DNA of 64,000 bases from Geobacter sp. (GCA_016177775.1 JACOUQ010000013.1:117828-181827), one strand, 5' to 3'; shown: positions 42,381 to 51,786, numbered from the stretch's first letter. Made by a program: numbers and translations. Notes: generated by a model from the letters alone, not told the origin.

Positions 42381-43939
42381 CGCACCGTTGCCTGCTTCTC
42401 TGGGGCGAGCCCCATCAATCCGGTCATGACGGCCAAGGGGGCGTCGTTCACCTTTTCCCCGTCGTGGTAGAAGGCCACCAACTGGAGCGAGCCCCCCCTG
42501 ACTGCCTTGACGGCCACGTCATCGGGAGTGATGGTTGCCCTCCCCATCGATCTCCTGGTGGGCCAATCTACGCCGCTGTAACAGAGATAGACCAGCTTGG
42601 AGCAGTAGACCCGCCCCTTCGATTCCACGTCGAAGTTGAAGTCATAGGGTTTACCCACCTGGCGTAACGCCTGGACGATGATTGTTGCCCGCTCCTCCCG
42701 GCTGATGCCCGGCTTTCTGAGCACGCCCAGGCTGTCGATATTGAGGAAGTGCTCCATGGTGTTCATCTCCACCCCGGAACGGAGCGCTTCCGCCACCAGA
42801 CGCCCTTCCCGGATCTGGTCGTGATAGCGCGCCACGACCGGATTATCCCAGATCCCCAGCTCCTTCAGTTCGGGCTCCGAACCGACCCAGACGGCCGCAT
42901 GACCCCAGTAGCCTGGGATCAGCTTGTCGGTGAGCCTGAACGGCGTCTTTTCCAGCAGGATGTCCCCCGCCTTGAGTGTCCCCTTCACGTCGGCAATCAC
43001 GGCGCCGCGTCCGTACAGCTTCCCCTTGCGGGACTCCACGAGCCCCACCGCATTGCCGAAGACCATGCTGAAGAGGTTCACCCCTTCCCGCTCCAGACCG
43101 GTCAGGGTGTCGGTGGTGACGGCGCCAAGGAAGCCGAGCTTTCTCCCGACGACGTACATGGGTGACCATTTCTTGACCATGGAATAGGATGGGCTCTGGA
43201 CAATAAGGGTGTTGATGTAGGCGGTCTCGTCGTTCTCCGCCAGCACGCCTGGCTGCCTTTTCGCTTCGCGCTCATAGAATTTGATTGCCCCGCGCACCCG
43301 GCTCCGGTTGGAGACGGAGTCGTAGTTCCGGGTCACCTGGGAGAGTGCGGCGCTGTTCACCGCGTAGCCCGGATCGCTCTCGTTCAGGAGGCGGCGCAGT
43401 TTCCCGTCCCCCTCGAAGAGGGAAATTGCCAGGAGATAGTTGTCATACAGGACCAGCGCCGCGGAAAGGGAGAGCATCACCCCCTTGAGGCGGCTCTCCG
43501 GAGTGATCCCCAGCTTGGCCAACTCCTTTTCCGAGGCATCAAGCCAGCATTCGTGGGCTTCCGCGACGGCCAGGAGCTCCTTGCGAAGCGCCAGGTGCTC
43601 CACGATCCCCTGGTTGACGATGGCCAGATCCTCTCCAGTCAGCGGTTTTCCCTGCTCCTGGTTTTCCCTGATCCTCTTCCCCACCTTGATGGTTTCCGCC
43701 CGCAGGGTCAAGGCCCGCTCCGCCAGGAAGCGGAAGTCCTGGATCTCCCTACGCAGCGTCCGCTCCACCGAGGCCCGGTCAGTGCCGTGCACCTTCAGCA
43801 GATGGCCGGCACACCCGTCGGCCGCGCCATCCCTGACGCCGGAACGGGCCAGATCCTTGAGTGTCAGGGTCCCGGCGCCCGCTGGCAGGGCCATGGTGAT
43901 GATGAGGAGGAGGGAAATCGGGATGGCTGCGATTCTCAT
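42377..43939 (-). CDS. Secreted protein with C-terminal permuted NlpC/P60 (YiiX-like) domain
   Basis: 520 residues with a signal peptide (IPISLLLIITMALPAGAG). The first 300 residues are mostly helical, with an early pair of cysteines, and match no family I can name. The C-terminal part has the order of permuted papain-like enzymes: GDILLEKTPFRLTDKLIPGYWGHAAVWVG (catalytic His) and later GRVYCSKLVYLCYSGVDWP (catalytic Cys). Such enzymes hydrolyse amide or ester bonds, possibly on peptidoglycan peptides or lipids. It is exported, probably periplasmic. The neighbours give no pathway hint. Confidence 0.8.
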   Translation of the reverse strand: MRIAAIPISLLLIITMALPAGAGTLTLKDLARSGVRDGAADGCAGHLLKVHGTDRASVERTLRREIQDFRFLAERALTLRAETIKVGKRIRENQEQGKPLTGEDLAIVNQGIVEHLALRKELLAVAEAHECWLDASEKELAKLGITPESRLKGVMLSLSAALVLYDNYLLAISLFEGDGKLRRLLNESDPGYAVNSAALSQVTRNYDSVSNRSRVRGAIKFYEREAKRQPGVLAENDETAYINTLIVQSPSYSMVKKWSPMYVVGRKLGFLGAVTTDTLTGLEREGVNLFSMVFGNAVGLVESRKGKLYGRGAVIADVKGTLKAGDILLEKTPFRLTDKLIPGYWGHAAVWVGSEPELKELGIWDNPVVARYHDQIREGRLVAEALRSGVEMNTMEHFLNIDSLGVLRKPGISREERATIIVQALRQVGKPYDFNFDVESKGRVYCSKLVYLCYSGVDWPTRRSMGRATITPDDVAVKAVRGGSLQLVAFYHDGEKVNDAPLAVMTGLMGLAPEKQATVR

Positions 43940-44079
43940 TGTGGTTCTCCTGTGACTGAACGAAGCTATATGTTTAAACGGCTAACCCTTTTCTTGACTA
44001 AAGTCAAATATTCCCGCAGGCCTTGCCTGTATCATGGAACGATGATTTTAACGATCGGTCCGGCAAGGGGGATGGCAGG

Positions 44080-44601
44080 GTGAAGCGGCGGTTCATGCAG
44101 GTGCCGGGGAAAATCCGGGGGAAGGTGCAGGCGGCGTATTCCCCCACTCCCCTTAGATATGCAGTCTGGAGCCTCATCAGCAGCGTTGTCGGCATACTTG
44201 CCATCTTCGCCATCGCCCGGATGACCGGCTACTCCCTCCTCATCGGCTCCTTCGGCGCCTCCAGCGTCCTTCTCTTCGGCGTCAACGATTCCCCGCTTGC
44301 CCAGCCCCGCAATCTCGTTGGCGGGCATCTCGTCTCCGCAACCGTGGCGGTGCTCATGGTCGCGCTCTTCGGAACAGGCCCGCTCCAGGCAGCCCTAGCC
44401 GTGGGAATCGCCATCATGCTCATGAACCTGACCCACACCAACCACCCCCCGGGCGGCGCCACCGCCCTTATCGGCGTGCAGGGTGGCGCCGGGCCTCTCT
44501 TTATTCTGGTGCCGGTCATGGCGGGGGCGCTCATCCTGCTGGCAGTGGCCCTCTTTACGAACAATGTGGTTTATCACCGGCATTACCCGAAGCGGTGGTG
44601 A
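44080..44601 (+). CDS. HPP-family membrane protein
   Basis: 173 residues from the GTG at 44080 (GGGG about seven bases upstream; the ATG at 44095 is an alternative). Four to five membrane helices. The family motif THTNHPPGGATALIGVQ is complete, and GSFGASSVLLFGVNDSPLAQPRNLVGGHLVSA is typical. HPP proteins have been linked to nitrite transport in cyanobacteria and chloroplasts; elsewhere the role is unclear. It stands alone and converges with the ABC permease gene 12 bases away. Confidence 0.88.
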   Translation: MKRRFMQVPGKIRGKVQAAYSPTPLRYAVWSLISSVVGILAIFAIARMTGYSLLIGSFGASSVLLFGVNDSPLAQPRNLVGGHLVSATVAVLMVALFGTGPLQAALAVGIAIMLMNLTHTNHPPGGATALIGVQGGAGPLFILVPVMAGALILLAVALFTNNVVYHRHYPKRW

Positions 44602-44613
44602 GTCACCAGCGAT

Positions 44614-45945
44614 CTACCTTCCCATCTCCGCCAGCCGCGCCTTCCAGCGAATCGTCACCAGCCATGCTATCAGAAGCAACTCGGAAAACGATCCGAGGGC
44701 ACCTAAGTATGCTCCCCCCTTTGATTGCGGAAAGAAGAAATGGATGGTGCTTTCTGCTCCCATGGCTTTCAGGATGAAAGGGATCACGCCATAAAGCAGC
44801 CCGAGATAGAGTATGGTCAGCATGTCCGCGCGTCTGGCCGATTTGCCGAGATTGCAGAAAAGCATTATGCCGAGGTCGCGTAGCATGAAGAATATGCTGG
44901 CAAGCACGAACCACGCGGAACCGTATGACGCGCCTGGGGCAACACTAAGGGCGGAGAGCATCAGTGCCAAACCAGTGGCAACCGGTACCGGGATGGCCAG
45001 TATCCATCGGGGGGAGCGCTCCATGAAGCGCCCCCACATCCCGGCAGTTGCCAGGCCGAGGAGGGCGCGGAGCGACAAAAAGTCCTTCCGTTCGGCAAAT
45101 CCCATGAAATATGTGATCGCCACTGCCATGAAATATGCTGCGATGAGAGGGGGAGAAGCCTCTTCCGGCACCTTCGTCCCGGTGAAGGGCATGGCATAGA
45201 AGAAGCCTGCCATGTACCCCATGAGGGAGAACATGAAACCGTACCAGACCCAGGGCCTGTTCTTCAACTGCAACTCGACCCGCATCAGATGGTAGATGCC
45301 GACCAATGCCCAGAGTGTGGAAAAAAAGAGCGTGGCGAGAATGAAGTCGAGCCTTTCATAGCGCGTCCCGAACCACTCCAGTGGAGCTTTGTAATCCGCG
45401 GTAGCAATTAAGAAGGGCGTGGCAGCCACTATGCCGAGAACGAGGAATGCCGTGCTCTGGCTCTTGTTGTATTTCCGTTCTTTCTGTATCGCCATCAGGC
45501 TTGCCAACAGGCTTACAGCCTGGCTGAACAGGCTGGCCAGCGCGAGCAGGAGGAGCGATTTCAGGACTTCCCCTGGATCCTTCCCGGTCGCCGACGCTCC
45601 GGTTACGAACAGGCAGATGAGCGCTCCATACCAGGTGTAGATCGTGCTCCCGAAGAGCTTCCCCCAGCTCAGTGCCCATGGGGAGATGGCCGACATCCGC
45701 TGCCCATCCCAGGTATGGTCCCGGATCTCGGTCATGACCGATTCGGACGCGAGCCTGGTTCCCCAGATGAGGGAGATGATGTAGAACAGGCCCGTTGCCA
45801 TGGCAGAGACGGAATCGGCAAATTTATAGTCATCGGTAACGTATGCCAGCAAAATCATGGCGAAGAGGACCAGCGGCATGCCCGCAAGCCGGTTCGGCGT
45901 AACCTCCAGCCAGATGTTTCTGCGGAACTCGGGATTGACTGTCAT
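44614..45945 (-). CDS. ABC transporter permease (ABC-2-like)
   Basis: 443 residues from the ATG at 45945, overlapping the ATPase stop (ATGA). About eleven to twelve hydrophobic segments. An N-terminal cytoplasmic stretch RLASESVMTEIRDHTWDGQRMSAISPWALSWGKLFG resembles the amphipathic elbow of ABC-2 exporters. It forms an exporter with the upstream ATPase; the substrate is unknown. No accessory adaptor or outer-membrane gene is nearby. Confidence 0.82.
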   Translation of the reverse strand: MTVNPEFRRNIWLEVTPNRLAGMPLVLFAMILLAYVTDDYKFADSVSAMATGLFYIISLIWGTRLASESVMTEIRDHTWDGQRMSAISPWALSWGKLFGSTIYTWYGALICLFVTGASATGKDPGEVLKSLLLLALASLFSQAVSLLASLMAIQKERKYNKSQSTAFLVLGIVAATPFLIATADYKAPLEWFGTRYERLDFILATLFFSTLWALVGIYHLMRVELQLKNRPWVWYGFMFSLMGYMAGFFYAMPFTGTKVPEEASPPLIAAYFMAVAITYFMGFAERKDFLSLRALLGLATAGMWGRFMERSPRWILAIPVPVATGLALMLSALSVAPGASYGSAWFVLASIFFMLRDLGIMLFCNLGKSARRADMLTILYLGLLYGVIPFILKAMGAESTIHFFFPQSKGGAYLGALGSFSELLLIAWLVTIRWKARLAEMGR

Positions 45946-46868
45946 GGCTTCTCCTCCGCGCTGCCTGCGCTTTTCACCGTCCGCAGGTAGGCCTCCTGCA
46001 TGTTTTTCTTCTGCTCCGAGAACGAGCAGACCGCAAGCCCCTTTTCCATCAGGCACATGAGCAGCCTGTGCTGCTCGTCCGCCCCGCCGCTGAAGGTAAA
46101 GGTTGCCCGGTTTTCTTCGGCATGAAGATCGGCTATCCCGGCTTCCGTTTCCAGGGCTTGTCGCAGGCCGGTAGAGGGGATGGCGAGCTTGATCTCGATC
46201 TCCGCCTTTGTCTCGCTGGCAACCGGGGCATGGTCGATGATCCGCCCCTTGCGCAGCACCAGCATGTCCGTGGAATATTCCTCCAGTTCGGAGAGGATGT
46301 GGGAGGAGACCAGGAGGGTCATGCCGTTGTCCCGCAAGCTCCGGAACAGGGTTGCCAGGCTGTGGCGCGCTTCCGGGTCAAGGCCAGACGCCGGTTCGTC
46401 CAGCAGGAGGAACTTTGGCCCGTGGACAATGCCCTGGGCAATTGCCAACCGCTGGCGTTGCCCCCTGGAGAGGGCACCGGCCTTCATGTCGAGGCGATCG
46501 GCGATATCGAGGCGTTCGGCGCAACTCTCCACGACTCGCTCCCGTTCCTCCTCCGCAATCCCGTGGGACATGGCGGCATACTGGAGACATCGGCGCACGG
46601 TCAGGTCCTCGTAAAGACCGAAAAAATCGGAGAGATAGCCGATTTGCCGATGTGTGGAACGTGGTTCCTCCAGGATGTCCCGCCCCTTCATCAGGATGCT
46701 TCCCGATACCGGTTCCTCAATCGCGGCCAGGCTGCGGAGCAGGGTGGTCTTTCCCGCTCCGTTCGGCCCGACCAGCGCGGTTATGCTCCCTTCCCGGATC
46801 GTGAACGAAACATTGTCGAGCGCCCGCGTTCCGGGGTAATCGAAAACCAGGTTTCTTACCTCAATCAT
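45942..46868 (-). CDS. ABC transporter ATP-binding protein
   Basis: 308 residues. Walker A (ALVGPNGAGKTTLLRSLA), Q-loop (IGYLSDFFGLYEDLTVRRCL), signature LSRGQRQRLAIAQGI, Walker B (FLLLDEPASGLD) and H-loop (LLVSSHILSEL) are all intact. A C-terminal extension of about 80 residues (ETEAGIADLHAEENRATFTFSGG) is typical of ATPases that partner ABC-2 permeases. Translationally coupled to the permease. Confidence 0.93.
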   Translation of the reverse strand: MIEVRNLVFDYPGTRALDNVSFTIREGSITALVGPNGAGKTTLLRSLAAIEEPVSGSILMKGRDILEEPRSTHRQIGYLSDFFGLYEDLTVRRCLQYAAMSHGIAEEERERVVESCAERLDIADRLDMKAGALSRGQRQRLAIAQGIVHGPKFLLLDEPASGLDPEARHSLATLFRSLRDNGMTLLVSSHILSELEEYSTDMLVLRKGRIIDHAPVASETKAEIEIKLAIPSTGLRQALETEAGIADLHAEENRATFTFSGGADEQHRLLMCLMEKGLAVCSFSEQKKNMQEAYLRTVKSAGSAEEKP

Positions 46869-47019
46869 TTGTCCTCCCTATTTTACTTTTCGGGGTTTAT
46901 CTTTGTTCGTGCCTGATTTTCATCTCTTCCCATGTGTGAGGAATCTCGCGAGCCGGCCTGGGTCGAGGACAGCCTCCTCATATTTCATTGATTCCCCCAC
47001 CGCCAGCACCATGAAAACT

Positions 47020-47810
47020 GGGCGGACACACAGGTCCGCCCCTACCGGAACGTTTGCCGTACCATCTCGGGATTCTCTTCATCCTCGACCCATCGTGCCG
47101 GATTGTGCAGAATGTAGCTGCGGAACTTGTCCAGTTCCGTATCGCTGCGGATGACCCGCTCGTAGTAGTTGCGCTGCCAGAGTCTGCCGGGAAATGACGG
47201 CCAGCCGGATTGCGCAACGTTTTTCATGTATTCGTTGCTTGTCATGGTCTTGAACCATTGAACAATCGTCGGCAGGGGCGTCCCTGCGTGTCCGCCCGAT
47301 GTTGGCATTTCGAGTAGGGGCGCACCTATGTGTGCGCCCGGTTCGATGCATTTGGCAGGTGGAACGTGCAATTCAGGGCGGACACACAGGTCCGCCCCTA
47401 CCATGAAGATAATGCCGTGAAAATGATTCGGCATGATGACAAATAAATCGGGTTCAACGAACGGGAATTTGATCGCCAATTCACACCACCATTTTCCAAC
47501 CATTCCCCCTGCATCATTCGCCGTCATCACACCATCCACCACATCGCCGAACAGACAAGCCCTCCCCTGTGCGCAGATGGTGACGAAATACGCCCCTGCC
47601 GATGAATAATCGAAATCCCGCAGCCGGATGGAACGGCGGTGATGGACGTCGGGATTGTAGGTCATAAACGAGAAGCCATGTGACGCCTTTCGGTAGGGGC
47701 GCACCTGTGTGTGCGCCCGGTTCAATGCATTGGTAGGGGCACACCTATGTGTGTGCCCAATTTCATGGCGCAGGCATAAAACAGGGCGGACACACAGGTC
47801 CGCCCCTACC
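47020..47810. repeat. Cluster of seven REP-like palindromes around and inside the RAYT gene
   Basis: Copies of about 27 bases with core GTAGGGGCGGACCTGTGTGTCCGCCC, or variants with CGCACC/GTGCGCCC, lie at 47020-47046, 47272-47298, 47314-47339, 47376-47402, 47693-47719, 47733-47759 and 47784-47810, in both orientations. Pairs in opposite orientation form BIME-like units. Three copies are inside the transposase reading frame, and two provide stop codons (for the genes ending at 47042 and 47806). Confidence 0.9.
47042..47665 (-). CDS. REP-associated tyrosine transposase (RAYT, IS200-like)
   Basis: 207 residues from the ATG at 47665. Motifs of Y1 HUH transposases: SSAGAYFVTICAQGR, the metal-binding HFH in MPNHFHGIIF, and WQRNYYERVIRSDTELDKFRSYILHNPARW with the candidate nucleophile tyrosine. 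Between HFHGIIF and TIVQWFKTMT lies a segment made of three translated REP palindromes (VGADLCVRPE..., PGAHIGAPL, GGHAGTPL). The stop codon TAG is also part of a REP copy. RAYTs mobilise REP palindromes; the surrounding copies fit that role. There is no clear Shine-Dalgarno sequence. Confidence 0.9.
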   Translation of the reverse strand: MTYNPDVHHRRSIRLRDFDYSSAGAYFVTICAQGRACLFGDVVDGVMTANDAGGMVGKWWCELAIKFPFVEPDLFVIMPNHFHGIIFMVGADLCVRPELHVPPAKCIEPGAHIGAPLLEMPTSGGHAGTPLPTIVQWFKTMTSNEYMKNVAQSGWPSFPGRLWQRNYYERVIRSDTELDKFRSYILHNPARWVEDEENPEMVRQTFR

Positions 47811-48672
47811 GTAGCACCAGCCGCACCAGTTCGGAAATCCTAGTCACCTCGGGACAGGCTGCATGGATCGTCAACGCACCGGCGAATGCCACCACCAGCG
47901 CGATCCCGAACGGTTTCCATGTGGTGCGGAAGACGCTGCCGATCCAGTCGGGGGAATCCATGGCGCGGGAACTCTTGACCAGACCGGCGGCGAGGACGAA
48001 TTCGAAGGCTGCCTCGGAGAGGATCATCGGCGCCTCGGAGATCATGTAGACGCCTGCGCCAAACACGGAGGCAATGATCGCGCCGATTGCTACCAGGAGC
48101 ACGATGGGAACCATGATGTCGCTGTCGGCCAGCGCGGAAACCGCGTCACCAGCTGCATCGCCAGCGGCGTCGCTGATTGCACTGCCGGTCCCTTCTGCGG
48201 CATTGCTTGCCGCGTTTCCAGCCGTTTCGGCAAAAGCATTCCCCGCTCCTTCGGTGACGAACGCCCCCATGTCGTTAAAGCCGCCAGATGCCCCGGCGCC
48301 GGAGAACTGCCCACCTTCCCCGGCAAAATGGCCACCAGCTCCGGAGAACGAACCGCCCGAGCCGCCGCCAGAGGGAACATCGACGAAGTTGCTCAGGGTG
48401 TCGCCGAGGGAGTTTTTCTTCTCCCTGACCTCCTGCGTTGGGGTAACAGCCAGATATTTGAGCCAGAGCTTGATCAGAAGGAAGAACATCAGGTAGGAGA
48501 AGAGCACCGCCAGAGGGTAGCGGATGACAATGTCTTCCACACCTGCCGCCAGAAGGAGCCTGGTGGTCAGTAGGCCGGAAAGCCCCGTCGCCAGAAGGAT
48601 GAGCGTCATGTGGAGGCGCAGGGGGAGGCGGTTTTTGAAGTGGTCGGTGAAGGTGATTTTGTGTTGGGGCAT
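47806..48672 (-). CDS. Hypothetical membrane protein with Gly-rich and Ala-rich segments
   Basis: 288 residues; ATG with AGGAAA upstream. Two N-terminal helices (about 20-70), a glycine-rich low-complexity stretch (SGGGSGGSFSGAGGHFAGEGGQFSGAG), an alanine-rich repeat with heptad-like spacing (GNAASNAAEGTGSAISDAAGDAAGDAV), two more helices and a final helix. The last codon and TAG stop (CGG TAG) are the start of a REP palindrome, so the natural C-terminus may have been cut or replaced. No family is recognised. It may form a pair with the DUF3592 protein gene 52 bases upstream. Confidence 0.7.
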   Translation of the reverse strand: MPQHKITFTDHFKNRLPLRLHMTLILLATGLSGLLTTRLLLAAGVEDIVIRYPLAVLFSYLMFFLLIKLWLKYLAVTPTQEVREKKNSLGDTLSNFVDVPSGGGSGGSFSGAGGHFAGEGGQFSGAGASGGFNDMGAFVTEGAGNAFAETAGNAASNAAEGTGSAISDAAGDAAGDAVSALADSDIMVPIVLLVAIGAIIASVFGAGVYMISEAPMILSEAAFEFVLAAGLVKSSRAMDSPDWIGSVFRTTWKPFGIALVVAFAGALTIHAACPEVTRISELVRLVLR

Positions 48673-48724
48673 GGAGTTTCCTATTCAAATTTGTCTCGTG
48701 TTCGAGGGCAGACCCCTCATTCAC

Positions 48725-50458
48725 TCAATTGGACATTTCAGGCAGGCTGGATCCCTCGGCTCCAGACATGCTGATACCGCCTGCCTCTCCGATCATGCGC
48801 GCCAGTGCCTCGGCGTTTTGACGCCCATCGATGCCATCGCCGACAATTACTTTTCCCCCGTCTATTAGATGCGCTCTCAGGGTAAAGACAATTTTTGTTC
48901 CAGCACCCCCTCCCCGCGCTCCATAACGGCGTGCCTCGATCTGGCGGATAGCGGAGGTGGCTATATGGGATTTCTTGACAGGGATTCCCATAAATCGGCG
49001 CACCACTTTCAAATCACTGATACCAACTTCCACACGTAAAGAATTGCCGATAAGCCAGATGCCGAATAATAGCCCCGTCAAGCCGAGCAATCCGAAAATA
49101 GTCATGATGGAGAGGGCAAGCCATACATTCTCGAGTATGAGCATGATACTAAAGACAAAGACCCCACCGCCGATCATGGAAACAACAATTCCGTCCTTAA
49201 GGTTTCGGAACGGAGGATAAAAGAGAATAATACGGCCTGGGTGTTTCTCGATGCGCACGATTCCCGATGCTATAGAATCAGGAGTTTGGAGGGCAAGCGA
49301 CGGTTCGACCGGCATGCTGGATGTCAACGGGGGTGTTGTCCTGATGACAGGTATGGTGAAGTTGCGGTCGAGATCAATCCCGGGAAGTTCAGCGGATAGG
49401 TTTACCGTCCATTGATGGTATGAAGGGTATTCGGTGCTGCTCTCGGGGAGGTCGGCAGGGACTGCGAATCTGAATCTGACCCGAGTTCCACGTTCAGCCG
49501 GATTTGCAAATGCATAAGCGGTCTCTTGCCAGATCAGATCGCTTCTGGTTCCACTGCTACCATCACTGCAAATGTGCCGGGTTTGATGGGTACAATTAAG
49601 AGAGACCTTGAACTGGTTTTCGGGTTTGAAGGGGATCGGCAGATCGATGCCACCTCCCACATCGCCGCCGAGGGAGCCCGGAAAGGGATCCATTTTAAGA
49701 AAGATTTTCCCGAAATTTCGCATCTGAAGCGTTAATCGGATAGCCATCCATAACAGCCAGAAGCCGCCTACAGGAAACAGCACCCCGATGGCGGCCAGAC
49801 GGTTCCCCCCGAAAAATGAGTTGAGGGCAAAATAGCCCGAAGGTTGTCCGACTGCGTTCCAAGCGATTGCAAACACCCAGAAAAGCCATATCTCCCGACG
49901 CGACACTGATTCTATGGTTCCCGTTTGCCATGATGGTTCAGCCTGCCACTCAGAAAACCCCTGTTCCAGAGCTGATCCCTTTTGCTGCGCGTTTCTGGCC
50001 CCGCAGTATATGACAGCCATGAACCCGCCACCTAACGCGGTAAAGGCTATGCCGAGGGAGAAGAGAATGATGATCGGCATCCAGAGCGTCTGACCCTCGT
50101 TTATCTCGGCCTGGCTCGGGTCCTGCGGATTGTAACGGACAGGTACAAGCTCCCCTATGGTGTATGCGGGCGATCCTCTTCCGATCTGGGAGCGAAAGCG
50201 GACCCATGTGCCATCTGGGCCGGTGAACGTGACCTCGGGAGCGTATGTGGTGGATTTCGAATCCCTGCTCTCATGAAAATGGACCACGGTGCCGGTGGTT
50301 TCCACGCTGTTGCGTATAAACTGAAAAGTCTTTACGAATTTTATCGGTGCGTATATGAGGCTGCCAACGCCAATTATCACGAAGATCGACAACATGGCAT
50401 AAGCATATCGGCTGCCGCGCAGCTGTTTCCTGATTTTTGATTTACCGGAATCGTCCAT
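48725..50458 (-). CDS. Large membrane protein with DUF3592-like domain
   Basis: 577 residues; ATG with GGAGAT upstream. Residues 20-160 match the DUF3592 pattern: a helix, then TTGTVVHFHES...YAPEVTFTGPDGTWVRFRSQIG, VRYNPQDPSQAEI, and a second helix. A middle helix pair and a soluble beta-rich domain (CTHQTRHICSDGSSG, WQETAYAFANPAERGTRVRFRFAVPADLPES) follow, then two more helices and a C-terminal soluble domain (TKIVFTLRAHLIDGGKVIVGDGIDGRQNAEALARMI). Function unknown; inner membrane protein. Confidence 0.75.
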   Translation of the reverse strand: MDDSGKSKIRKQLRGSRYAYAMLSIFVIIGVGSLIYAPIKFVKTFQFIRNSVETTGTVVHFHESRDSKSTTYAPEVTFTGPDGTWVRFRSQIGRGSPAYTIGELVPVRYNPQDPSQAEINEGQTLWMPIIILFSLGIAFTALGGGFMAVIYCGARNAQQKGSALEQGFSEWQAEPSWQTGTIESVSRREIWLFWVFAIAWNAVGQPSGYFALNSFFGGNRLAAIGVLFPVGGFWLLWMAIRLTLQMRNFGKIFLKMDPFPGSLGGDVGGGIDLPIPFKPENQFKVSLNCTHQTRHICSDGSSGTRSDLIWQETAYAFANPAERGTRVRFRFAVPADLPESSTEYPSYHQWTVNLSAELPGIDLDRNFTIPVIRTTPPLTSSMPVEPSLALQTPDSIASGIVRIEKHPGRIILFYPPFRNLKDGIVVSMIGGGVFVFSIMLILENVWLALSIMTIFGLLGLTGLLFGIWLIGNSLRVEVGISDLKVVRRFMGIPVKKSHIATSAIRQIEARRYGARGGGAGTKIVFTLRAHLIDGGKVIVGDGIDGRQNAEALARMIGEAGGISMSGAEGSSLPEMSN

Positions 50459-50491
50459 GTTGATATCTCCATTTAATACGGTAATTAAAAC

Positions 50492-50534
50492 AAAAAAAGC
50501 CGCCCGCCAGATTTGATCTGACAGAGCGGCTTTG
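50492..50534 (-). terminator. Terminator after the gene at 50694-51323
   Basis: On the minus strand CAAAGCCGC pairs with GCGGCTTTTTTTG, around an inner AGATCAAATCT palindrome. It lies 160 bases after the stop at 50694 and 34 bases before the DUF3592 gene start. Confidence 0.7.
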
Positions 50535-50693
50535 CGGAAATTGCGCCACTTCTTGAAGCTTCATTGTGTCCCGGTTGTCTTGAGCAGATATCAATGAATG
50601 GGGCTCAAGATACACCCGGGGATACGGCGGTGTCAAGCACTCATGGCCGGTTTTCGTGGTGGCGTGGCAATTTTAGACGATTGCCGGCGCCTG

Positions 50694-51323
50694 CTACTCC
50701 GGAAACTCCCCCAGCCCTTGGAGCGCCACAGACAATTCCTGGGCAGCGACGTTGAACATACGGTCGAGGTACTTTTCGGTCAGGGCGGGGGGATAGAGCG
50801 GGAACGCCAGGCGGTAGATGATGTCCAGCATGCCGTCGTGCCTGTTCTCCTCCAGAAAGAGGGACCCGTACTGGAGGATCGGGGCAAAGAGGATGGCGTC
50901 CTCCATGACGGCTTCGTCGTCGCTGTAGTAGGGGAGGATCGCTTCAAGGGAGAGGCAGAGCCCTTGCCCGGTGGCGTCCTCGGTCACGTAGATCAGCAGC
51001 TCGTCCTCCTGGCTTGCTCCATGGTCGAGCATCTCCGGACAGATCAGGGCCGCGGGGAGGACCAGGAGACGGCCGTGGTGGGGGTCGAGCCCGTAAGGCC
51101 AGTCCCGCAGGTTCAGGAACCGCTCGATGGATGTGTAAGCCTTTGCCTGCCAGGCCTCCATGTCGCGATAGAAGTCGGGGCGGATCGCTTCCTGCTGTTG
51201 ATACAGCTCTTCGAGGGAGATGAATTCATCCGCGCCGGCGGCGGGGCGGGACACGCGCTTCTCCGGATTATTTACCACCAGCCGCAGATTCGGCCGCTTG
51301 CGTTCGTCTTTTTCCTGGGTCAT
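50694..51323 (-). CDS. Conserved-looking hypothetical cytoplasmic protein
   Basis: 209 residues, rich in acidic residues (ISLEELYQQQEAIRPDFYRDMEAWQAKAY, YVTEDATGQGLCLSLEAILPYYSDDEAVMEDAILFAPIL), with no signal peptide, membrane segment or known catalytic motif. Codon use is like the neighbouring genes and the frame is long for chance, so it is probably real. I do not recognise a family. Upstream, 51324-51525 holds no gene that I can support. Confidence 0.65.
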   Translation of the reverse strand: MTQEKDERKRPNLRLVVNNPEKRVSRPAAGADEFISLEELYQQQEAIRPDFYRDMEAWQAKAYTSIERFLNLRDWPYGLDPHHGRLLVLPAALICPEMLDHGASQEDELLIYVTEDATGQGLCLSLEAILPYYSDDEAVMEDAILFAPILQYGSLFLEENRHDGMLDIIYRLAFPLYPPALTEKYLDRMFNVAAQELSVALQGLGEFPE

Positions 51324-51525
51324 TTACTTTGTTCTCTCGCGGACTTTTATTGTTAAAAACAAGCTGCAATACAATCACCATACATGCATGAAAATACTCA
51401 TGTCAAGGCATTCCCTCAGCATTCTCTCGTGCTGTGGCACGAGCCTGACGATGCCGGTTCGCCGTGACTGGGGGGGGCGAAAAAGAATTTATACAAGGGT
51501 GGCGGACGAAGGGAGGGATGTGGAA

Positions 51526-51786
51526 TTACCATTCCTGCTTGATTATGGGTATGACGCGGACGCTCCGGACGGTACGGCGGTTTTTCACGGTGACTTCCCG
51601 GACAACGAGGCAGAGGAGGTTGTCAGTCTCGATCTTGCGAAGCTTGGCGGTTTCCGGGTGGAGAATTTTTTCGCCTGCCTGCTCGAACCGGACGAGGATG
51701 TTGCCGTTCTGGACCACCTTGAGGACCTTGCCGATCCCCCAGGATGGTTGTGCCGGATGCCTGACGAGGTCGCCTCGTGCCACCAT
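51526..51786 (-). CDS. DUF3553-domain small protein
   Basis: 86 residues; ATG with GGAGG upstream. The first 55 residues match DUF3553: ARGDLVRHPAQPSWGIGKVLKVVQNGNILVRFEQAGEKIL, a Tudor-like beta barrel also found at the end of UvrD-type helicases. The last 30 residues are basic and beta-rich. A nucleic-acid or protein-binding adaptor role is plausible but unproven. It is 98 bases after the rtcA stop on the same strand. Confidence 0.78.
   Translation of the reverse strand: MVARGDLVRHPAQPSWGIGKVLKVVQNGNILVRFEQAGEKILHPETAKLRKIETDNLLCLVVREVTVKNRRTVRSVRVIPIIKQEW

Noticed and set aside
47020..47810. Seven short palindromic repeats considered as a CRISPR array
   Set aside because: Spacing is irregular (15 to about 290 bases), orientation alternates, and the copies surround and enter a RAYT gene, which fits REP elements.
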